DNA of 26,443 nt from GWB1-37-8 sp964646925 (GTDB lineage Bacteria > Patescibacteriota > Microgenomatia > Levybacterales > UBA12049), in NCBI GenBank assembly GCA_964646925.1, contig CAZYIC010000009.1, positions 1 through 26,443 on the forward strand. Direction: 5' to 3'. Position numbers and translations under genes: made by a program. Shown one piece after another: positions 21,165-26,443 of this stretch. The notes beneath the pieces were generated by a model, which did no database searches, was not told the origin of the DNA, and saw only the letters and a list, made by a program, of their open reading frames with translations. The first letter of the stretch is position 1, and the number at the start of each line of letters is the position of its first letter.

Positions 21165-21693
21165 CGCGTAGGGTTTTAAGCTTTTTCTCCAATAATTTCT
21201 CCATAACTATTTGTGAATCCTGAAACTGCAGGAGCTTTGCCTCTGACCAAAAACCTAAAATTGCCAAAAGATTTTTTTCAAAATTTCCTATGATATCTCT
21301 TATGTCAGTAGCATTAGCCAAATCGAAAAGAGTCGAGCGTAAATGAAAAAATACACTTCTATTTTCCTGGTTATCCGGACACAAACCGTTAATCAACTCA
21401 CAGACATAATAAGCTATTCCAATTTTGCGAAGATCGCTTTTAACTTGCGAGAAATCCTCAAGAGTTTGAGCTTCGATAACTATTGGCATAAATGCCTTGG
21501 AGTTTCCATAAAGAGTAAGCTGGGAAAGGTTTAATAGTTCAACATGAGAAGATCTGCGGCTTGGAATGCGTCTTACGCCTGGAGCTTTAATAGATATCTT
21601 GCCATATTCTTTACTGAGTACTGTCAAAACTCTATCTGCTTCACCAAAATTTTTTCTTTTAAGAACAATTCCCTCTATTTTATATGTTCTCAT
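21142..21693 (-). CDS. recO: DNA repair protein RecO (short form)
   Basis: RecO helps load RecA at gaps with RecF/RecR. The N-terminal OB fold is clear: TYKIEGIVLKRKNFGEADRV (3-22), then LSKEYGKISIKAPGVRR (26-42), which match the family's first motifs. A helical domain follows. At 183 aa it is about 60 residues shorter than typical RecO and ends before the cysteine zinc region. It has cysteines at CELINGLC but no CxxC knuckle. The gene starts 23 bp after the DUF4012 stop, and that gap is filled by a repeat (21695-21711). The 3' end overlaps the convergent membrane gene. Confidence 0.9.
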   Translation of the reverse strand: MRTYKIEGIVLKRKNFGEADRVLTVLSKEYGKISIKAPGVRRIPSRRSSHVELLNLSQLTLYGNSKAFMPIVIEAQTLEDFSQVKSDLRKIGIAYYVCELINGLCPDNQENRSVFFHLRSTLFDLANATDIRDIIGNFEKNLLAILGFWSEAKLLQFQDSQIVMEKLLEKKLKTLRVMPLFAQ

Positions 21694-21694
21694 A

Positions 21695-21711
21695 CATTCG
21701 ACAAGCTCAGT
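21695..21711. repeat. CATTCGACAAGCTCAGT repeat before recO
   Basis: This 17-bp text fills most of the 23-bp gap between the DUF4012 gene and recO. It is a variant of the core inside murE (11736-11757), and related words appear in the glycosyltransferase gene. Confidence 0.6.
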
Positions 21712-21716
21712 ATAAA

Positions 21717-23687
21717 TTAAAGTTTAATTTTTAACTCTTTATCTGTTAAAAGCTTAAAGTTGTCAACTTTGCTGCCGTTAACTTCTGTCGTATATTCATT
21801 TCCTCCAGTTCCGGGCTGTTTTTGTATGAGAAGAGGCAGGGATCCGTCTTTTACTTTAAATGGCAAAGTATAGGACAGGGATAAGACCGCAGAACCTTTT
21901 GGCCTAACTGTTAGGAAGCCCTCAAAAACTGTTTTACCTAATTCATCATAGGAAGTCACTTTTACTTCAGATCCTTTACTATCCACAAGCTTACTTCCCA
22001 ATGGCACGTATATCCTAAACCAATCTCTCAAAACCGCGTTGATACAAAGATTTCCACGTTCCAAATTACAATCAGACGGCGCATGAGGATTCTTGTAATT
22101 TATTGTAATTTTCTTGGTTATAGTAGCATCCGTTAATGTCTGATAATTTTGAGTAACGGCTTCTTGTACAAATAAATTAGATTTCGCTCCTCCAAAATTT
22201 GCCTGGTTAATATGCAAATAATCTCCATCAAATGGCCTTATCCTGCCTGCAGCATTCAATGCTTCAATGCCTGATTGGGCATCTTTATTGTAAATATAAA
22301 ACATAACATGTTTTTGCTGCACCTGAGTCAGCATATCCTGAAACAAAGGTCCCCAGTATAGTTTGGGCGAGGATTTCAAAGCCTTCTCCATGATCGCATA
22401 TAAAAGTGTCCCGATCATGTCTTTTCGTTGAGCTTGGACAGCTGCAAGAGTAGTTACTTTCAAATCTACGCTCTTAGGCGTTGAGATGAGACGCTCCAAC
22501 TCATAAATAACTTGAGGACAATCGCACCGAGGATCGGTTTTACTGGTAAATCTGACGCCCCCGGCATAAACCTCATCATCCAATATCTTAATCGTCGAAA
22601 CCAGAACATTGGTATCCAAAGCGATTATTCCGTCTACATCCGTATATCCCGATGCTTTTTTATAAAGCGTGTTAAAAGTGCTCATAGAAGTAATAAAGTC
22701 GGGAGACAAATTGGAATCTCTCAAATTAAGAAGCGGGACATTAGGAAGATATTTGAGAATTGGCGCCGGAGCAGCGGGTTTCCCAAATATTCCATTATCC
22801 AAAGCATAAATATCGCCTGACCTATCTACGTGAATAACTCCCTTTTCAACTCTAAAAACAGCGTATGCCGTAATAAATCCGCCTGTGGGGCGAAGCTCTT
22901 TATCGTTTTGAAACAACACCATATATTTTTTGTCTTTAGGGTCACCTAGAAGACTGGGAAGAATTTTAATAAGGGGTCTTGCATCAGAAGCAAAAGTAAC
23001 GCCCTGATCAACAAGCTGTTTTATCTGAAACAATCCATTCCTAATCTTCGTGACACCAAAAAAAGAAGGATAACGATTTGGGTTAACAGCATCTATTTCC
23101 GCTCGGGCACCTTCCATGTGCTTAACAATATCATCTATATGAGGCGTAATTTTCCCCATTGTCATAACTGCTGTTTGTATACGCTGAGAAGCTGTACCCG
23201 TAACAAAACTACCCTTTTTCCCTTTAAGTCCTAAAACATCTGCATATGGCTCTACTGAATCAATCAAGACTCTTGCCGCAGAAAGTCCATAAAATCCTGC
23301 TTTGGTTAGGTGCTGCGCGTCAGAGTAGTACATTCCCACAATAGGAATAAATCTGAGATAGCCCATTGCATCTAAACTCTTTTGTGTTTGGGTAAGACTA
23401 TCCTTAGTTTTATCAAGCTCTTTAGATGCCTGTTCAATATTTTGTTTTTTTAATGCATCAACCATTACTTTTACTTGCGCAAAAGTCTTCTTACTATCGG
23501 AATATGTTTTCTGTACCGGAGAAATAAGAATTAACCCAAAGATAAGTATTGCCCCTGCCACGACCGCAAGAGTAGTCAGTAATTTTTTAGGAAGAGTTCT
23601 TTTTGCCCTAAGCCTACTCCTATTATCAATAATGGGACTTGCGGTTTGGGGAGGAGCTTGTAAATCAATCTTCTTAAATCCTTCCAT
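21717..23687 (-). CDS. DUF4012 membrane-anchored protein
   Basis: A 656-aa protein with a basic N-terminal cytoplasmic tail, one membrane helix (about 36-58), a coiled-coil-like stretch (about 60-105) and a large extracytoplasmic part. The DUF4012 signature is seen as YMVLFQNDKELRPTGGFI and the following SGDIYALD and YTDVDGIIALD. The family is common in CPR and Actinobacteria next to exopolysaccharide genes and is suspected to act in surface glycan attachment, but no activity is established. CDC in a DPRCDCPQ stretch is an odd cysteine pair. The gene has its own strong promoter directly before the ATG and lies downstream of the phosphoglycosyl transferase gene. Confidence 0.9.
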   Translation of the reverse strand: MEGFKKIDLQAPPQTASPIIDNRSRLRAKRTLPKKLLTTLAVVAGAILIFGLILISPVQKTYSDSKKTFAQVKVMVDALKKQNIEQASKELDKTKDSLTQTQKSLDAMGYLRFIPIVGMYYSDAQHLTKAGFYGLSAARVLIDSVEPYADVLGLKGKKGSFVTGTASQRIQTAVMTMGKITPHIDDIVKHMEGARAEIDAVNPNRYPSFFGVTKIRNGLFQIKQLVDQGVTFASDARPLIKILPSLLGDPKDKKYMVLFQNDKELRPTGGFITAYAVFRVEKGVIHVDRSGDIYALDNGIFGKPAAPAPILKYLPNVPLLNLRDSNLSPDFITSMSTFNTLYKKASGYTDVDGIIALDTNVLVSTIKILDDEVYAGGVRFTSKTDPRCDCPQVIYELERLISTPKSVDLKVTTLAAVQAQRKDMIGTLLYAIMEKALKSSPKLYWGPLFQDMLTQVQQKHVMFYIYNKDAQSGIEALNAAGRIRPFDGDYLHINQANFGGAKSNLFVQEAVTQNYQTLTDATITKKITINYKNPHAPSDCNLERGNLCINAVLRDWFRIYVPLGSKLVDSKGSEVKVTSYDELGKTVFEGFLTVRPKGSAVLSLSYTLPFKVKDGSLPLLIQKQPGTGGNEYTTEVNGSKVDNFKLLTDKELKIKL

Positions 23688-23693
23688 CTCCTA

Positions 23694-23723
23694 ATAATAA
23701 ACAAAAAAACTAGCTTGTGTCAA
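23694..23723 (-). promoter_or_regulatory. DUF4012 gene promoter, predicted leaderless
   Basis: TTGACA (23718-23723), 18-bp spacer, TATTAT (23694-23699), then 6 nt to the ATG. AGGAG directly abuts the ATG with no spacer and so is unlikely to work as a Shine-Dalgarno. A second TTGACA lies 34 bp upstream (23752-23757) without a matching -10. Confidence 0.6.
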
Positions 23724-23738
23724 CCCCGCTAAGCAGGG
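23724..23738 (-). other. Short hairpin after the sugar transferase gene
   Basis: On the minus strand CCCTGC-TTA-GCGGGG can pair over 6 bp with one G-U. Only two T residues follow, so it is not a convincing Rho-independent terminator, but it could end or pause the upstream transcript. Confidence 0.3.
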
Positions 23739-23757
23739 CCAACTAAAGCAGTGTCAA

Positions 23758-24432
23758 CTATAAAGCGCCTTTGCCTGAAATCATCGCCCAGGGAGTTTTT
23801 AAAATTATCCAAATGTCATATAGTATAGACCTTTTTTTAACGTAAGCTGCATCCATTTCAATCCGTTTATCAAAATTTATTTCACTTCTGCCGGAAACCT
23901 GCCAAAAACCGGTTACGCCGGGCTTTACTGAAAGCACAATTTTAACAGAGCCTATTGTGTAAGGATATTTTTTTTGCTGATCGCGAAGCTCATCGGGATA
24001 ATATGCCCGAGGCCCTACTAAGCTCATTTCACCCTTTAAAATATTTATGGCTTGAGGGATTTCATCTAAAGAGTGTTTGCGTATAAAGTGACCAACTGAA
24101 GTAATACGAGGATCATCTTTCAATTTATAACTTCCTTTTTTGTAAACATCATACAACATGGAATATCTAGGATTTTCACGTAATATTTCGTGAGCATTTT
24201 CGACCATAGATCTGAATTTGTACATTTTAAAAAGTTTTCCGTTTTTACCAACCCTTCTTGGAGTATCTGCCAATATAGGCCCATGGGAATCCAGTTTTAT
24301 TGCTACTGCTATTATTGCGATAATCGGGGAAAAACCTATCAACAGTAATATTGAAAAAACTATATCCATCAGTCTTTTACCAAATTGATAGCAGGCGCTT
24401 TTTTTTACCTCTGTAACTTCCGTATCAAACAT
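23758..24432 (-). CDS. Polyprenyl-phosphate phosphoglycosyl transferase (bacterial sugar transferase)
   Basis: Transfers a sugar phosphate from a nucleotide sugar to undecaprenyl phosphate, starting a surface glycan. The 224-aa protein is the compact monotopic (PglC/WcaJ catalytic core) form. It has one reentrant hydrophobic segment (about 21-46), KMYKFRSM (69-76), KLKDDPRITSVGHFIRKHS and then LDEIPQ with the Asp123-Glu124 catalytic pair, GEMSLVGPR (134-142) and KPGVTGFWQVSGR (170-182). The sugar is unknown. The gene begins 1 bp after the ManC-like gene, so it is cotranscribed with it. It may also be used for glycoprotein glycans. Confidence 0.93.
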   Translation of the reverse strand: MFDTEVTEVKKSACYQFGKRLMDIVFSILLLIGFSPIIAIIAVAIKLDSHGPILADTPRRVGKNGKLFKMYKFRSMVENAHEILRENPRYSMLYDVYKKGSYKLKDDPRITSVGHFIRKHSLDEIPQAINILKGEMSLVGPRAYYPDELRDQQKKYPYTIGSVKIVLSVKPGVTGFWQVSGRSEINFDKRIEMDAAYVKKRSILYDIWIILKTPWAMISGKGAL

Positions 24433-24433
24433 A

Positions 24434-25495
24434 CTAGGTAAGATGTCCGTTGGGAGTATTTCCTAGCTCCTCTACAAGCTTCTTTATCTTAGGAACCGAA
24501 TTTTTATTGCAAACTAATAACACATCGTCTGTATTTATCACAAGCATTTTTTCCAAATCAATTCCTACAACCAATTGATCCGTATAATTAAATACAAGAT
24601 TATCCGAAGAATCATTTATAAGAACTTTTCCTTTTGTTACGTTCTCATCCGTTGCTTTTTCCAAAGCCTCTTTCAATGCTTCCCATGCCCCCACATCGCT
24701 CCACCCAAGATCCGCTGCGATAACCGATACTGATTTTGAATCTATTTTTTCCAGAATTGCATTATCAAAACTTATTTTCTCAAGTGTTGGATATATAGCG
24801 CTTAAACTCTTTTCGTCTTTTATCTCCATAATTCTCCTATGTAAGTTTGGGGCGAATTTTTCAAATTGAGACAGCAAAAACTTGGGAGTTGAAATGAAAT
24901 ATCCCGGATTCCAAGCGAAATTATCGCCTTCCAGGAATTGCTCCGCCTGCTGAAGAGTAGGCCTATAAATCAGCTTCTTAAACTCAAAAATCTTTGTTCC
25001 TCTTATCTCCTCTATTTCCCGGCCGAATTCTATCCACCCTAAATTTTGATTAGCAAATCTTGCTCGTTGTCCAATAAGAATAAGCGAACTTTTGTTTTTT
25101 CTGACAAGATCTTCCGCAAAATGCAATACCTCTCTGAATCTTCTTTCTTTTTTGACAAAATGATCGCTCCAAAGAATCGCAACAGGAGAATCGGGATGCT
25201 TCTTGCTTATAATAGACAAGGCCAAGCCGACAGCGGGACCAACATCTCTTACGGCCGGTTCAAAAATAAAATTCTGGGCAGGAATTTTGGGAAGTTGTTG
25301 ACGGACAATTTTTTCATATTTTTTTCCTGTTGCGATGTAAATGTCTTCAAATGTGAAATCTGGACGAAGCCTATCAACCGCAAGCTGCAATGTAGATTTG
25401 TCGCCAAGTATTTTTTCAAATTGCTTAGGACTATTTTTTCGGGAAAGCGGCCATAGCCTAGTCCCAACTCCTCCTGCAAAAATAACAACTTTCAT
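24434..25495 (-). CDS. manC: Mannose-1-phosphate guanylyltransferase (ManC-like)
   Basis: Makes GDP-mannose from mannose-1-P and GTP. Signatures are FAGGVGTRLWPLSRKNSPKQF (6-26), an EPAVRDVGPAVGLA region (the usual EPxxRNTAPA pattern), WSDH, FAWNPGYF and DLGWSDVGAW. At 353 aa it is the short form without the C-terminal isomerase domain. The start overlaps the glycosyltransferase stop by 4 bp (ATGA). With the neighbouring glycosyltransferase and phosphoglycosyl transferase it suggests a mannose-containing surface polymer. Confidence 0.93.
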   Translation of the reverse strand: MKVVIFAGGVGTRLWPLSRKNSPKQFEKILGDKSTLQLAVDRLRPDFTFEDIYIATGKKYEKIVRQQLPKIPAQNFIFEPAVRDVGPAVGLALSIISKKHPDSPVAILWSDHFVKKERRFREVLHFAEDLVRKNKSSLILIGQRARFANQNLGWIEFGREIEEIRGTKIFEFKKLIYRPTLQQAEQFLEGDNFAWNPGYFISTPKFLLSQFEKFAPNLHRRIMEIKDEKSLSAIYPTLEKISFDNAILEKIDSKSVSVIAADLGWSDVGAWEALKEALEKATDENVTKGKVLINDSSDNLVFNYTDQLVVGIDLEKMLVINTDDVLLVCNKNSVPKIKKLVEELGNTPNGHLT

Positions 25496-26443
25496 ATTTT
25501 TTTAATGTCATCCTGAGTAAAACGAAGGATCTCCTTCATAAATTGTTTTTTAAAATTATTAAAACTAAACTTTTGCGCTTGCTCAATGCAATCTTTTGGA
25601 TCAAATCTCATATTGTCAAATTGCTCTATTGCCAAGCTCAAGCTCTCTACCGTTTCATCAAAAAATAATCCGGTCGCAGATCCTGAGCCTGCCGAAGGAT
25701 CAATAATTGTCTCTAAAGCTCCCCCGCCTCGAAAGGCAATAACCGGCTTGCCAAAACTTTGGGCTTCCAAAACAGTCAAACCGAAATCCTCAATACCCGG
25801 AAAAACCAGAGCAAGACAGTTCTTATAATACTCCACCAGCTCATTATCCGTCAAGCTGCCCAGGAATTCGATGTTTGATTTTGCCATCCTTTTCAATCTT
25901 TTCTCCTCGGAACCAATGCCGATAATTTTTAATGGAATTTTTAATTTATTGAAAGCTTCCACAGCCAAATCTATTTTTTTATACGGCACTAAACGGGAAA
26001 CGATCAGGAAGTAATTAGAGCGAGGGGTGACGCCAGAGGAAGGGCTCCCGACAGCGCGGAGTTCGCCAGCCGAAGGTTTACCTGAGGAAATCGAACGAGC
26101 ACTGGTGGGAGGGAAACTGGCGGCAGGACCCCGAGCAAACTCTACTGGAGGGTAAATTACGACTGACTCTCTTCCATAATACCTCTTAATTCTCTCCTGA
26201 ACTTCTTTTGAAATTGCAATAAATTTATCAGGACGATTGGCTGCAATTTTATCCCACATTTTTAAATACCAAACCACAGGCCTTGCTATAAATCTTAAAA
26301 CAGGATTCTTAAAGTATTCATCATATCCACTCCATAAATATCTTGTTGGAGTAAGACAGTAGCAAATATGCTTTGTTTGGGGTTTGGTAATAATTCCTTT
26401 TGCCGCTTCCGAAGTTACGGAAATTACCAAATCATATTCGTCA
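25492..26443 (-). CDS. GT4-family glycosyltransferase (partial, 5' end outside the window)
   Basis: A GT-B retaining glycosyltransferase. The reading frame stays open to the window edge (…DEYDLVISVTSEAAKGI), so the N-terminal domain is cut off. Visible motifs are CYCLTPTRYLW, the hinge IYPPV, the strand YFLIVSRLVPYKKIDLAVEAF, IIGIGSEEKRL, IEFLGSLTDNELVEYY and the donor-site FPGIEDFGLTVLEAQSFGKPVIAFRGGGALETI. Three stretches derive from repeat-like DNA: a roughly 36-residue Ala/Ser/Pro/Gly-rich insertion between IYPPV and YFLIVSRL, DPSAGSGSA near TGLFFDE, and the C-terminal EILRFTQDD. It overlaps manC by 4 bp. The sugar donor is likely GDP-mannose by context, which is an inference. Confidence 0.92.
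   Translation of the reverse strand, partial: DEYDLVISVTSEAAKGIITKPQTKHICYCLTPTRYLWSGYDEYFKNPVLRFIARPVVWYLKMWDKIAANRPDKFIAISKEVQERIKRYYGRESVVIYPPVEFARGPAASFPPTSARSISSGKPSAGELRAVGSPSSGVTPRSNYFLIVSRLVPYKKIDLAVEAFNKLKIPLKIIGIGSEEKRLKRMAKSNIEFLGSLTDNELVEYYKNCLALVFPGIEDFGLTVLEAQSFGKPVIAFRGGGALETIIDPSAGSGSATGLFFDETVESLSLAIEQFDNMRFDPKDCIEQAQKFSFNNFKKQFMKEILRFTQDDIKKI
25507..25532. repeat. Repeat encoding the C-terminus of the glycosyltransferase
   Basis: The plus strand reads GTCATCCTGAG followed by AAACGAAGGATCT, a partly palindromic word. In the minus-strand frame it encodes EILRFTQDD near the protein's end. Confidence 0.6.
25679..25701. repeat. GATCCT...AGGATC repeat inside the glycosyltransferase
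   Basis: A 23-bp imperfect palindrome with perfect 6-bp ends (GATCCT and AGGATC) and TGAGCCTGCCGA-type interior. It is translated as part of DPSAGSGSA, where relatives usually have only a short turn before TGLFF. Confidence 0.65.
26024..26132. repeat. 109-bp GC-rich MITE-like element inside the glycosyltransferase
   Basis: The element begins with GGGGTGACGCCAG and ends, in reverse complement, with GGGGTCCTGCCGCCAG, giving imperfect terminal inverted repeats. It is clearly GC-richer than the surrounding gene. It is read through in frame as a low-complexity loop between the two Rossmann domains. Confidence 0.6.

Noticed and set aside
25046..25456. 136-codon plus-strand open frame opposite manC
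   Set aside because: Antisense to the conserved ManC N-terminal half; no protein-family character.
26428..26430. TTG at 26430 as the start of the glycosyltransferase
   Set aside because: The frame continues upstream to the window edge with family-like residues (DEYD before LVIS), so the gene is truncated by the window, not started there.

Overview
The window looks like a piece of a Candidate Phyla Radiation (Patescibacteria) genome, most likely Microgenomates-like. The DNA is AT-rich and tightly packed. Several core proteins are unusually short (MurE without its N-terminal domain, RecO without its C-terminal zinc region, a very small FtsQ-like protein), a DUF4012 protein sits beside polysaccharide genes, and TGA works as a normal stop, which argues against the recoded Gracilibacteria/Absconditabacteria lineages. 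The assignment is inferred from protein character, not from a marker tree.

Almost everything is on the minus strand, so biological order runs from high to low coordinates. Region A (26443-21142): a glycosyltransferase cut by the window edge, a mannose-1-phosphate guanylyltransferase, a phosphoglycosyl transferase, a DUF4012 membrane protein and recO, i.e. a surface-glycan locus followed by a repair gene. Region B (21164-16328): orphan proteins, one small plus-strand membrane protein, a REP-associated tyrosine transposase bracketed by CCCC/GGGG palindromes, glycyl-tRNA synthetase and two small hypothetical genes. Region C (16327-147): a division and cell-wall (dcw) cluster in the order mraZ, rsmH, ftsL-like, ftsI, murE, murC, murA, GlmU-like uridylyltransferase, GNAT, HAD, glmS, then a 316-bp gap with two promoters, then mraY, ftsW, murG, ftsQ-like, ftsA. 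ftsZ would be expected next but lies outside. murB, murD, murF and ddl are absent from the cluster.

The dcw genes form a nearly complete route from fructose-6-phosphate to lipid II. GlmS makes glucosamine-6-P. The GNAT and the single-domain uridylyltransferase may finish UDP-GlcNAc by a eukaryote-like GNA1 route. MurA, MurC and MurE build the UDP-muramyl peptide, MraY and MurG make lipid II, and FtsW and FtsI polymerise and cross-link it at the septum together with FtsA, FtsQ-like and FtsL-like. MraZ probably controls the cluster through three GTGGG boxes spaced 10 bp apart at its own promoter.

Three patterns cut across the window. First, short palindromic, GC-rich or AT-rich repeat elements lie inside reading frames (RsmH, MurE, MurC, MurG, the glycosyltransferase) and are translated as extra loops or tails. 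Second, genes that head transcription units carry a -10 hexamer 6-7 nt before the ATG, as expected for leaderless mRNAs, and Shine-Dalgarno sequences are nearly absent elsewhere. Third, the glmS-mraY gap holds a promoter-driven stretch of unknown nature.
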